A stretch of 64,000 nt of DNA, from positions 124,001 to 188,000 of the forward strand of contig NZ_BBRH01000009.1 in NCBI RefSeq assembly GCF_002090055.1, in the 5' to 3' direction. Shown here one piece after another: positions 26,930 through 34,967 of the stretch (position 1 is its first letter; every line of letters starts with the position of its first letter). The stretch is from Demequina sp. NBRC 110051. Lineage in GTDB: Bacteria; Actinomycetota; Actinomycetes; Actinomycetales; Demequinaceae. The position numbers and the translations under genes were made by a program. The notes under the pieces were generated by a model that saw only the letters and a program-made list of their open reading frames with translations, was not told the origin of the DNA and searched no databases.

Positions 26930-26959
26930 GGCCGATGCCGTGGCTGGGTTGGCGGCGTC
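26930..26959 (+). repeat. Dispersed repeat, copy B (non-coding)
   Basis: GGCCGATGCCGTGGCTGGGT followed by T and GGCGGCGTC. The 30 bases match 59362-59391 at 29 positions, and the first 21 match 4962-4982 on the other strand with one or two differences. This copy is in the gap between the two-component genes and the gene at 27049, so protein coding does not explain it. Confidence 0.8.
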
Positions 26960-27034
26960 GCGGGCTTGGCAGCAACTCGCCACGGCCTCGGCGTTGCCTC
27001 GGCGGCGCCTTGCCGCGGGGCTCGGGGCCGCCGG

Positions 27035-27048
27035 TACGCTGGGCAATC
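27035..27048 (+). promoter_or_regulatory. -10 box TACGCT for leaderless gene at 27049
   Basis: TACGCT at 27035-27040, eight bases, GTG at 27049; no ribosome binding site seen. Confidence 0.5.
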
Positions 27049-29157
27049 GTGACCACGACCGTCGCGCCGGGCCGTCTCGACGGTCGCCTGGGCGCCGCCC
27101 TCGCCGCAGCCCCCGAACGCCTCGTTCTCATTGTTGTCGCCGTCGCGCTCACGGCGGGCACGATGGTCACGCTGGGCCTGCACGAATGGTGGACCGTCCT
27201 GCCGCTGGCAGCGGCGCTTGCGGCGGTGGCGTGGCGGCCGCTCGCGCCCCGGCTGGAGCACCCCCGCGACGCCCTCGCCGGGCTGGTGGCCGTGGCGGGC
27301 ACGGCCGCGTGGACCGTGTGGAACATCGCGATGGCCGCCGAGTACATGCTCGTGGTGCGCGACCCCGGCTTCCTGACCCTGTCGGGGCTGTGGCTCGTGG
27401 ACCACCCCTCGACGGACATTCCTGTGGCCGGAGCGGCCGAGGCCGCCGCGGTGAGTTCCAGCTTCCTCGCGGATGCGTCCGAGGCGTGGAACCTGAACGG
27501 CGACATGATCCAGCCGCAAGGCGCCAAGATGCTGCCGGCCACCATCGCCGTGGGCGGGTGGTTCGCGGGCGACACGGGGGTGCTTGCCGCCAACGTGGTG
27601 ATCGGAGCGGCGGGCATCCTCGCGACCTTCGCCCTCGCCAGGCGGTTCCTGTCGCCCGTTGCCGCGCTCGCCCCCGCCGGCGCGCTCGCGCTCACGGTGT
27701 CGCACATCGGCCTGTCGCGCCCGGCCTATACCGAGCCCCTGGCACTCCTGCTCGCGATCGCCGGCATCCTCTACGCGTGGCGGGGGCTCACCGAACGCTC
27801 CACGGCGCTCATGGCAGTGGGAGGCATCGCCGCGGGCGCCACGACCTTCGTGCGTATCGACGGCGGCTCGGGGGCGATGGGAACGGTGGCGGGCGTGGCG
27901 ATCGCGCTCGCGGTCCTCGACGCGCCGCGGCTGTGGCGCCGGCGGGCACTCAGGGTGTTCACTGTCGCCGCGGCTGTGGCACTGATGGCCGGCTACGCCT
28001 CCGTCGCGATCTGGAGCAACGCCTACTTCATGCGCCTGGCCGAGGAGGCCGTGGCCCTCCTCGCCGCCTACCTCGTCCTCACCGTCGCGGTGCTGCTGTG
28101 GTCGCTGTCGTGGACCGAGCGCGCCCGCGGCGACGCGTGGCTCGTAGGACTCTCGGATCGCCTGGGGGCACGCGGGGCGTGGGTGCTCGGGGGCGCCGTG
28201 ATCGCCGTCATGGCGCTATTCGCCTCGCGTCCCCTGTGGACCACGGTGCGCCGCGGCACCTCCACGTCGTCCCAAGACTTCGTCAACGGCGTGGTCGAGA
28301 GCTTTCAACGGGCCCAGGGCCTACCGGTCGACGGCACCCGCACCTACGCGGAGTCCACCGTCACGTGGCTGTCGTACTACCTCACGTGGCCCCTGGTGAT
28401 CCTCGGGATCGTCGGGCTGGGCTGGGCGACCATGCGCATGGTGCGCCGCGATGCCCCGTGGGCGGTGATGGTGGGATCCGTCATCGCGCCCACGGTGCTG
28501 TACCTGTGGAAGCCCAACATCGTGCCCGACCAGATCTGGGCGATTCGACGCTTCGAGCCCGTCACTCTTCCAGGGCTCCTGCTGCTCGCCGCCGCTGCCG
28601 CCTGGTGGCTGGCGTCGCTCCTGCGCGCTCGGCAGGCCCGGGTGATCGCGCGCCGCGTGGCGGCCGTCGCGATGATCGGGCTGCCGCTGACGACCTGGGT
28701 GTCCGTGCAGACCACCGCCGAGTTCCCGCTGTCGACCGCCGTCAACGTCACCACGCGCGAGATGATCGGCGCGCGCGACATGATCGACGACCTGTGCGCG
28801 CGGGTGGAGGACCGCCCCGTGGTCCTCGTCGGCACCTCAGAACTCTTCGGGGGGCTCCGCACCGTCTGTGACACCCCGGTGGTGTTGGCGCTCGCGCCTC
28901 CCACGGCGGCGCAGATCTCCGAGATGGCCGATGCGTGGGGCGAGCAGCCGGTCGTGCTCACCCGGGCGATCGACGACGTCCCGTGGACCGAAACCCCCAC
29001 GCCCGTACTGTCCTCGCAGGTGCGCCACTCGACGTACACGCTCGAGGGGGTTCCTCGCACGGTGTCCGTGCGGACCTACACCTGGTACGCGGGAGTGGGC
29101 GAGGAGTCGGGCGAGGTCGCGCCCATGTCCGCAGTTCCCACAGCCACTGCTCCATAG
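27049..29157 (+). CDS. Large multi-pass membrane protein, glycosyltransferase-39-like
   Basis: Integral membrane protein of 702 residues with about twelve hydrophobic segments, a long extracytoplasmic loop near residues 110-170 and a soluble C-terminal domain from about residue 560. The topology and the first outside loop after segment 2-3 resemble polyprenyl-phosphate-sugar dependent transferases (GT39/GT83-like). A clear catalytic signature such as the DE pair in the first loop is not obvious, so this is a fold-level guess. The GTG at 27049 is preferred since it follows a TACGCT box and starts the hydrophobic region; a longer frame would overlap the response-regulator promoter. It precedes the FHA-FtsK ATPase by 65 bases on the same strand. 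Confidence 0.72.
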   Translation: MTTTVAPGRLDGRLGAALAAAPERLVLIVVAVALTAGTMVTLGLHEWWTVLPLAAALAAVAWRPLAPRLEHPRDALAGLVAVAGTAAWTVWNIAMAAEYMLVVRDPGFLTLSGLWLVDHPSTDIPVAGAAEAAAVSSSFLADASEAWNLNGDMIQPQGAKMLPATIAVGGWFAGDTGVLAANVVIGAAGILATFALARRFLSPVAALAPAGALALTVSHIGLSRPAYTEPLALLLAIAGILYAWRGLTERSTALMAVGGIAAGATTFVRIDGGSGAMGTVAGVAIALAVLDAPRLWRRRALRVFTVAAAVALMAGYASVAIWSNAYFMRLAEEAVALLAAYLVLTVAVLLWSLSWTERARGDAWLVGLSDRLGARGAWVLGGAVIAVMALFASRPLWTTVRRGTSTSSQDFVNGVVESFQRAQGLPVDGTRTYAESTVTWLSYYLTWPLVILGIVGLGWATMRMVRRDAPWAVMVGSVIAPTVLYLWKPNIVPDQIWAIRRFEPVTLPGLLLLAAAAAWWLASLLRARQARVIARRVAAVAMIGLPLTTWVSVQTTAEFPLSTAVNVTTREMIGARDMIDDLCARVEDRPVVLVGTSELFGGLRTVCDTPVVLALAPPTAAQISEMADAWGEQPVVLTRAIDDVPWTETPTPVLSSQVRHSTYTLEGVPRTVSVRTYTWYAGVGEESGEVAPMSAVPTATAP

Positions 29158-29222
29158 CGAGGTTTTCCCCAGGCTGCGCCTTCGTGAGCCCGCGCGAGCG
29201 GGCGTGCACCCACCCTGGCCCG

Positions 29223-32183
29223 GTGAGGATTTCCGACAGCCACGACGCGGACTTCGAGGTGCGCCCGGGCACCCCGGCACGCTCCATCGCTGAGGCGTGG
29301 GGCGTCGAGTCGCTGTGGTGCGGCGACGTGCGGCTCGCCCCCGACCACCCCGCAGGCATCGCGCCGCTCCTTCACGGCGCGAAGCTCATCCGGGACGCCG
29401 CGGGGTCGACCGTGCGTCCAGGGGACGTCTATGTCGAGGTCACCCGTGGCCCCGACGCGGGGGCGACCGTGCGCCTGGCCGACGACGGCGTGGTGGTGGG
29501 CCGTGCGCACCCCGCAGACCTCGTGGTGTCCGACCCCGCGCTGTCCGCCGCGCACGCGCGGCTCACCTACGAGTCACGCGCCAGGGTGAGCGACCTAGGC
29601 TCCACCAATGGCCCCGGCCCGCGCCGCGCGCTCAGAGCCGATCCTCCTCGGCTGAGGCTGGGCCGCTCCGAGCTGACTATTCATGGGGCGCCACCGCGCA
29701 CTCCCGCCTCGCCCACACGCCCCCGAGTGCCGCTCACGATGGCGGCGGGGGCAGTGATGAGTGCCATCGTGCTGGGATCCGTGACGGGGCGATGGTGGAT
29801 CGCCGCGTGCGTCCTGGCCGTGGCAGTGGCCACGTCGGTTCCCGCGCTTGTCGCGAGCGCCCGGCAGGGGCGGGCCCGTGCGGAACGCGAGCCCGGTGCG
29901 GATGCGGCCCGCACCCCGGCCGGCCGGATCGCCATCCGGGGCACGGGAGGGTGGCCGGCCGCGTACGCGAGGGCCGTCGCGCTCGACCGCGGCCGTGTGC
30001 TCGCGGGCGTCACGCGGGAGCCGTGGATGCGATGGCTTTCCCCGGGCAGCGCGGACGATCGTGTGGCTCTGCTCGGTCCAGGAGAGGAGCCGCCGTCATG
30101 GGCCGATGCCACCGTGGACGTCGGATCCCGCGGCGTTACCGAACGCGTGGGGACTTCGTCGCGCCACCGCCTTCCGCTGGCGGTGCATCGGGACGCCGCG
30201 GAGGCCGCCGCGCGGCGCCTCGCTGCGACGGCCCCGACGGACGGCCTGCCTGCGGCGGTGCGCTGGGGAGACGTCGACGCACTGCCGGACGGCGACCGGC
30301 CACTCACACGCGGCGCTGCGCGCGCACTCACCGTGACGCTCGGCACAGGTGCGGACGGCCCCGTCGAGCTCGATCTGGACCGTGACGGCCCTCACGTGCT
30401 CGTCGCAGGCACCACGGGCTCGGGCAAGTCGGTCGCGCTCGAGACTCTGGTGACGGGGCTCGCGGTCGCGCATCCGCCCGCCGACCTCGCGATCGCGTTG
30501 ATCGACTTCAAGGGCGGAGCAGGCCTCGCCGGATGCCTGGGCTTGCCTCACGTCTGCGCGACCCTGACCGACCTTGACGGCGCACTCGCGCACCGGGCCC
30601 TGACGGGGCTCGCGGAGGAACTGCACTCGCGCAAGCGCGCGCTGGCGGAACGCGACGTCACGTCGTGGCAGCAGTGGGAGGCCCTCGGCGACGCTCCCCC
30701 TCGCCTCCTCGTGGTCGTCGACGAGTATCAGGAGATCGCCTCGCTGGCGCCCGACTTCGTCGCCGACATGGCACGGCTCGCCGCGCAGGGCCGCTCGCTG
30801 GGTCTCCACCTCGTCATGGCGACCCAGCGCCCCTCGGGTGCCGTCACACCTGCGGTACGAGCCAACGTCGGGGCCACGCTCGCCCTGCGCGTCGCGTCGG
30901 ACGCCGAATCGCGCGACCTCCTGGGCCGCGCGGACGCGGCGTCCTTGCCGCGGGATCGCCCTGGGCGGGCGATCCTGGCACGCGGGCAGGCACTGACGCC
31001 GCTGCAGACTGCCAGGGCGCTCGCCACGCCATCTCCCGCGGTCGTCGCAGTCGGTCACACCCCCGATCCCGGAGCCTCACTCGCCGACGCCGCGAGTCGC
31101 CGGTGGAGGGGACACCCGCCTCCGATGGCCCTGTGGCAGCCGCCGCTGCCATCATCGTTTGCCCCGGATGTCGCCGCCGTCCATGCTGCCGACCCTCGCG
31201 CGGGCGTGGTGATCGCTCTGGCCGACCACCCGCGCGAGCGCCGCGTGGCGCCGGTGCGCTGGCACCCCCATGAGGGTGCCTTCGTCGTGGTGGGTCCGCC
31301 TGGCGCCGCGCGCGCCGGAGCCATGCGGGCGGCCGCGATCGGCGCCACCACTCTCGGCTTTCGCCCGGTGACGCTACCCGCAGACCCTCGCGAAGCGGCC
31401 CGCACGCTGCATCTGGCCACCGACCCTCGCCATCTGCTGATCGTCGAGGACGCCGGCCCGGCGCTCGCTCTCCTGTCGACGGTCGACGACGGCGCGGCCG
31501 CTGAGGCACTCCTGGAGCGCATCGCAGCCGGCCGGCCCACGGTGCTCGCGCTGTCCCCGCATGCCCCCACACGCCTCGCGCGCGGCGCTCGGCTGATCGC
31601 GGTCATGATGCAGTGCTCGCCCGCCCAGGCGGCCGCCTGGTCAGTCCCGCGCGACGAGCCGTCCGGCGCCGCCCCCGGGCGCGCGTGGGTGATGCGTGAC
31701 GACATCGCGAGCGAGGCCCAACTCGCGTTCTCGCCGGGGCGGGTCGAGGGGAAGGCGCTCGCGCAGCCGCTCCCCACGAGGGCGCCGCGTGACGCTTGGG
31801 GTGTGGGAGGGGACGCGGCGAGTCCTTGGGCGGCGCCGGGCGGCACGGTGTGCGTGGTGGGCCCACCGGGCGCCGTCCGCCGGGCCGTCGCCAGCTCCAT
31901 CGGTGCACATGCCCACGAGGCCGACTCCCCCACACTCGCGGCTGGGGCAGACGTGGTGGTGCTCACCGAGCCCACGCCGCGCGCGGTGCGCCTGCTGGCC
32001 GCGCTCGACCACGCCGGGACCGTGGACCCGTCGCCCGTGCCGGGCCGGGTGGTGGTGATTGCCGCGCGCCATGCGGCAGCGGTGCAACTGAACCTAGAGC
32101 TGGGGGTCGCGCCTGGTGTCGATCACCAGGGCGGCTCCCGCCGCAAGGGCCACGGCCACGGTGGCGATGCCCCCGGCCGATGA
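29223..32183 (+). CDS. EssC/YukB-like FHA-FtsK ATPase
   Basis: A 986-residue protein with the layout of the type VII secretion motor EssC: a first degenerate FHA-like region (about 1-85), a clear FHA domain (GVVVGRAHPADLVVSDPALS, then SDLGSTNG), two membrane segments near residues 170-215, then FtsK/SpoIIIE ATPase modules. The first module is complete: Walker A VAGTTGSGKS and Walker B LLVVVDEYQE, followed by MATQRPSGAVTP. The next two (VVVGPPGAARAG and VVGPPGAVRRA) have broken Walker A loops. No WXG100, EsaA/EsaB or EccD-like gene is in this window. The GTG at 29223 has CACCCT six bases ahead; no Shine-Dalgarno is seen. The last 30 residues overlap the convergent gene and look like read-through. 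Confidence 0.82.
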   Translation: MRISDSHDADFEVRPGTPARSIAEAWGVESLWCGDVRLAPDHPAGIAPLLHGAKLIRDAAGSTVRPGDVYVEVTRGPDAGATVRLADDGVVVGRAHPADLVVSDPALSAAHARLTYESRARVSDLGSTNGPGPRRALRADPPRLRLGRSELTIHGAPPRTPASPTRPRVPLTMAAGAVMSAIVLGSVTGRWWIAACVLAVAVATSVPALVASARQGRARAEREPGADAARTPAGRIAIRGTGGWPAAYARAVALDRGRVLAGVTREPWMRWLSPGSADDRVALLGPGEEPPSWADATVDVGSRGVTERVGTSSRHRLPLAVHRDAAEAAARRLAATAPTDGLPAAVRWGDVDALPDGDRPLTRGAARALTVTLGTGADGPVELDLDRDGPHVLVAGTTGSGKSVALETLVTGLAVAHPPADLAIALIDFKGGAGLAGCLGLPHVCATLTDLDGALAHRALTGLAEELHSRKRALAERDVTSWQQWEALGDAPPRLLVVVDEYQEIASLAPDFVADMARLAAQGRSLGLHLVMATQRPSGAVTPAVRANVGATLALRVASDAESRDLLGRADAASLPRDRPGRAILARGQALTPLQTARALATPSPAVVAVGHTPDPGASLADAASRRWRGHPPPMALWQPPLPSSFAPDVAAVHAADPRAGVVIALADHPRERRVAPVRWHPHEGAFVVVGPPGAARAGAMRAAAIGATTLGFRPVTLPADPREAARTLHLATDPRHLLIVEDAGPALALLSTVDDGAAAEALLERIAAGRPTVLALSPHAPTRLARGARLIAVMMQCSPAQAAAWSVPRDEPSGAAPGRAWVMRDDIASEAQLAFSPGRVEGKALAQPLPTRAPRDAWGVGGDAASPWAAPGGTVCVVGPPGAVRRAVASSIGAHAHEADSPTLAAGADVVVLTEPTPRAVRLLAALDHAGTVDPSPVPGRVVVIAARHAAAVQLNLELGVAPGVDHQGGSRRKGHGHGGDAPGR

Positions 32184-32474
32184 CACCTCAAGCAAGTACC
32201 AGCCGGCGGCCACCTGCAGCACCTGCCACATGATCCCGTAGCTTCGGCCCCACCTGCGCCCTCGCGCGACGGCGGCTGCCGCAGCAGCAAGGGGTGCCGC
32301 GAGGACCGCGAGCATCGCCACGAGGGACCACGTCAACGCCGGATCGTCCGAGCCAGCGACACCGTGCCACGCGTACGCGAGAGCACCGACGACGAGCGCG
32401 AGCGCCTCGAGCGCCACCAAGGCGGCCGCTACGGCCCGCGGGGCGACACGGTTAACGGTGCTGCGGGAGATCAT
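32094..32474 (-). CDS. Small membrane protein, four predicted segments
   Basis: A 126-residue hydrophobic protein of unknown function. Segments lie near residues 13-35 (AVAAALVALEALALVVGALAY), 47-70, 82-98 and 102-118, with short basic loops such as RGRRWGRSYGIMW, a pattern common to small actinobacterial inner-membrane proteins next to whiB1. ATG at 32474 with TAGGGT seven bases upstream. Its 3' end overlaps the convergent FHA-FtsK gene by 90 bases. Its regular membrane pattern and well-placed promoter argue it is real and that the tail of the ATPase is the extended partner. Confidence 0.75.
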   Translation of the reverse strand: MISRSTVNRVAPRAVAAALVALEALALVVGALAYAWHGVAGSDDPALTWSLVAMLAVLAAPLAAAAAAVARGRRWGRSYGIMWQVLQVAAGWYLLEVSSAGGIATVAVALAAGAALVIDTRRDPQL

Positions 32475-32487
32475 GGCGCCTACCCTA
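32475..32487 (-). promoter_or_regulatory. -10 box TAGGGT for leaderless small membrane protein gene
   Basis: TAGGGT (minus strand, 32487-32482), seven bases, ATG at 32474. Confidence 0.6.
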
Positions 32488-32537
32488 GCTACCGCAACAC
32501 ACGTGACCCATCACACAAAATGGGGTCTTGTCATCTG

Positions 32538-32547
32538 TTGTTAACAA
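32538..32547. promoter_or_regulatory. Palindrome TTGTTAACAA in the AT-rich whiB1 upstream region
   Basis: Perfect ten-base palindrome in a stretch (about 32505-32580) that is far more AT-rich than the rest of the window. Position about 100 bases before whiB1 suits an operator, but no binding protein can be named. Confidence 0.4.
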
Positions 32548-32590
32548 TGGGAAACTTGAAACAGTGACATTTCGCGATGGCAGCGGCATG

Positions 32591-32615
32591 AACCCCCTCA
32601 CCCTTCCGGGGTTTT
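32591..32615 (+). promoter_or_regulatory. Terminator-like hairpin with T-run in the whiB1 leader
   Basis: AACCCC (32591-32596) pairs with GGGGTT (32608-32613), and four T occupy 32612-32615. It lies 30 bases before the whiB1 start and may act as an attenuator, or end transcripts from upstream. Confidence 0.45.
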
Positions 32616-32645
32616 GTCGCGCCTCCACAACCCTAGGAGGTCCTG

Positions 32646-32900
32646 ATGGACTGGCGCGACCGCGCAGCATGCCTTGACGTCGACGACCCGGAGCTGTTCT
32701 TCCCGGTCGGCAACACCGGACCCGCACTCGTGCAGATCGAGAAGGCCAAGACGGTCTGCACCACGTGTGAGGTCCGTGACACCTGCCTGCAATGGGCCAT
32801 GGAACACAACCAGGACTCCGGCGTGTGGGGCGGTCTGTCCGAGGACGAGCGCCGCTCGCTCAAGCGCCGCGCCGCCCGCGCGCGCCGCGCAGCCAAGTAA
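32646..32900 (+). CDS. whiB1: WhiB-family iron-sulfur regulator, WhiB1 type
   Basis: Short Wbl protein, 84 residues, with cysteines at 9, 38, 41 and 47 (RAACLDVDDPELFFP and VCTTCEVRDTC) for a 4Fe-4S cluster, the GVWGGLSEDERR turn and a basic DNA-binding tail RAARARRAAK. The very short N-terminus and the convergent pdtaS neighbour match WhiB1, which in mycobacteria is essential, binds SigA and responds to nitric oxide. ATG at 32646 with AGGAGG seven bases upstream. The 171-base upstream region is AT-rich with a palindrome and a terminator-like hairpin, suggesting layered regulation. An 18-base stem terminator follows. Confidence 0.92.
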   Translation: MDWRDRAACLDVDDPELFFPVGNTGPALVQIEKAKTVCTTCEVRDTCLQWAMEHNQDSGVWGGLSEDERRSLKRRAARARRAAK

Positions 32901-32911
32901 CCCAGCACTTC

Positions 32912-32953
32912 TACGACGAGGGCCCGCAGCAGACGCTGCGGGCCCTCGTCGTA
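32912..32953. terminator. Bidirectional terminator between whiB1 and pdtaS
   Basis: An 18-base perfect stem: 32912-32929 (starting TACGACGAGG) with 32936-32953, around a six-base loop, between the convergent stops of whiB1 and pdtaS. Confidence 0.93.
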
Positions 32954-32964
32954 TGTCCGGCCGA

Positions 32965-34410
32965 CTACTCGCCCACCTGGACGTGGACGTCGACCGCGGA
33001 TCCCGTCTCGGTACGGCGCCACACGATCTCGCCTCCCAGTTCGTTCTCGACGAGCGTGCGCACAATCTGGGACCCCAGGCCCGATGGTTCCGCGCTGAGG
33101 CCCTTGCCGTCATCCGCGATGACCACCCTCAGCCGCGACTCGTCGGTGCGCTCCGCCGTCACGGTGATGATCCCGTGCTCGCGCCCCTCGAAGCCGTGCT
33201 CGACCGCGTTGGTGACAAGTTCGGTCATCACGAGCGCCAGGGACGACGCGTACTGGGCCGGAATCAGCCCAAAGTCACCCTCGCGCAAGAGCTTCACCTG
33301 CACGCCGGGCGAGGCAACCTCGGCCGCCATCCTCATGGACCGTCCGGCGAGGTCGTCGAAGTTGACGAGCTCGTCGAGGGTGCCCGACAGCGTCTCGTGC
33401 ACTAGCGCGATGGTGGACACGCGGCGCATGGCCTCCGCGAGTGCCTCCTTGGCCTCGGGGGCCTGGACGCGGCGCGACTGTAGCCTCAACAACGCGGCGA
33501 CGGTCTGCAGGTTGTTCTTCACGCGGTGGTGAATCTCGCGAATGGTCGCGTCCTTGGTGATGAGCTCACGCTCACGCCGGCGAAGTTCGGACACGTCGCG
33601 GCACAGCAGCACGGCGCCGATGCGCTCGCCGTATTCGGTGACCGGAATGGCGCGAAGCGACAGCGTTGCGCCGTTGGCCTCGACATCGGCGCGCCAGGGC
33701 GCGCGGCCCATCACGACCATCGCAAGGGTCTCGTCGATGTGACCCTTGTCGGTGACCAGTTCGCTCGTCACTCGCGGCAGCGACCTGTTCATCAGCGAAC
33801 CCGTCACACCCAGCCGGTGAAAGCACGACAGCGCATTGGGGCTCGCGTAGGTGACGTGGCCGGCGGCATCGAGCCGCAGCACGCCGTCGCCCACACGCGG
33901 AGCGCCGCGTCGCGAGCCGGTCACCGACATCTGCCTGGGGAACTCTCCCCTGGTAATCATGTGAAGGAGGTCGTCCGCCGCCCCCTTGTAGTTCAGCTCG
34001 AGCCTGCTCGAGGAGCGCGACACCGCCTGCGAGACCTCACGGGTGAGGACGCCTACGGGCTTGCCGTCCATGACGATCGGCAGGGCGTCCTCGCGCACGG
34101 CGTAGGTCTCGTCCCAGCGCGGCTCGCGAGAGGCGGTGATGCCACCCTCGTCGAGGGCGCGCTGCAAGTGAGCGACTCGCCCGGCGGCGGCCATGGTGCC
34201 CACCACGTCGTCCTGGTGCACCGTGGGGCCGGTGGACGGTCGACACTGGGCGACGGCGACAAAGCCGTCCTCGACCTTGCGCCACATCACGAGATCCGCG
34301 AACGACAGGTCCGCGATGATTTGCCAGTCGGCGGTGAGCAGCGCAAGCCACTCCGCCTCGGCCTCGGACAGGGGGCCGTACTTTTCTGCCGTCTCTCTGA
34401 GCGTCGCCAC
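32965..34410 (-). CDS. pdtaS: Cytoplasmic sensor histidine kinase PdtaS
   Basis: Soluble kinase of 481 residues, HisKA_2/HWE class. An N-terminal GAF-like sensor (residues 1-150), a PAS-like domain (about 175-280, ending IGAVLLCRDVSE), the H-box REIHHRVKNNLQTVAALLRLQ with tandem histidines, and an ATPase domain with ELVTNAVEHGFEG and DDGKG plus GLGSQIV. In mycobacteria PdtaS signals to the RNA-binding ANTAR regulator PdtaR and senses nitric oxide and copper. No pdtaR is in this window. The GTG at 34410 is six bases from a TAGGCT box. The whiB1/pdtaS pair in convergent order is the same as in M. tuberculosis. Confidence 0.9.
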   Translation of the reverse strand: MATLRETAEKYGPLSEAEAEWLALLTADWQIIADLSFADLVMWRKVEDGFVAVAQCRPSTGPTVHQDDVVGTMAAAGRVAHLQRALDEGGITASREPRWDETYAVREDALPIVMDGKPVGVLTREVSQAVSRSSSRLELNYKGAADDLLHMITRGEFPRQMSVTGSRRGAPRVGDGVLRLDAAGHVTYASPNALSCFHRLGVTGSLMNRSLPRVTSELVTDKGHIDETLAMVVMGRAPWRADVEANGATLSLRAIPVTEYGERIGAVLLCRDVSELRRRERELITKDATIREIHHRVKNNLQTVAALLRLQSRRVQAPEAKEALAEAMRRVSTIALVHETLSGTLDELVNFDDLAGRSMRMAAEVASPGVQVKLLREGDFGLIPAQYASSLALVMTELVTNAVEHGFEGREHGIITVTAERTDESRLRVVIADDGKGLSAEPSGLGSQIVRTLVENELGGEIVWRRTETGSAVDVHVQVGE

Positions 34411-34422
34411 TCCCCTAGCCTA
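34411..34422 (-). promoter_or_regulatory. -10 box TAGGCT for leaderless pdtaS
   Basis: TAGGCT (minus strand, 34422-34417), six bases, GTG at 34410. A plus-strand TAGCCT for the next gene lies 20 bases away at 34443-34448. Confidence 0.6.
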
Positions 34423-34472
34423 GGCGGCGCCGACGGTCGCGGTAGCCTGGGTCACACCGTCGAAGGGCACGC

Positions 34473-34967
34473 ATGGACATCACACACAGGCACCGGTTCG
34501 ACGCGAGCGTCGACGAGGTCATCGCGATGTTGGCGGACGAGTCATTCGCGCACCTGCGCGGAGCCACCGGCGGCGCTCACGACGGTGGCGCGATTGTCAC
34601 GGGAGGCCCGGACGAGGCCTTTTCCGTGTCGATCAGGCGCACCATCCCGTCCACGACCATTCCGCAAGAGTTTCGCGGGTTCGTGGGCTCGACGCTCACC
34701 GTGAAATACACGGAGGCATGGCAGGCCCCCGGCGGAGACAGCAGGCACGCGACGTTCGCCGTCGAGATCATGGGTGCGCCGGGGCACGCCTCGGGCCGCC
34801 TCGACGTCGCGCCGGACGGCGACGGATCGATCTTCGCCGTCGACGGCTCCGTGTCCGTCAAGGTGCCGCTCTTCGGCGCCATCATCGCGAAGGCCGTCCA
34901 CAACGCTGTGCTGGAGGGCATCAAGGCGGAACTCGCCGACGCCGACGCCTGGCTGGCCGCTCGGTGA
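34473..34967 (+). CDS. DUF2505 domain protein
   Basis: A 164-residue cytoplasmic protein of the DUF2505 family, related to the START/SRPBCC fold and possibly binding a lipid-like ligand. The start MDITHRHRFDASVDEVIAML and the pattern VGSTLTVKYTEAW, DVAPDGDGSIFAVDGSVSVKVPLFGAIIAKAVHNAV are typical. No catalytic residues are evident. AAGGG precedes the ATG, and TAGCCT at 34443-34448 gives a short leader, so this gene is not leaderless. Its stop overlaps the GTG of the first fluoride channel gene (GTGA), an operon link of unknown meaning. Confidence 0.85.
   Translation: MDITHRHRFDASVDEVIAMLADESFAHLRGATGGAHDGGAIVTGGPDEAFSVSIRRTIPSTTIPQEFRGFVGSTLTVKYTEAWQAPGGDSRHATFAVEIMGAPGHASGRLDVAPDGDGSIFAVDGSVSVKVPLFGAIIAKAVHNAVLEGIKAELADADAWLAAR

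Noticed and set aside
32503-32515. Possible CRP site GTGA-CCCA-TCAC before whiB1
   Set aside because: The spacer between half-sites is four bases, whereas CRP-type sites need six.
34423-34472. Fluoride riboswitch before the DUF2505-FluC genes
   Set aside because: The region between the TAGCCT box and the ATG is about 25 bases, too short for the aptamer, and no matching conserved core is seen.
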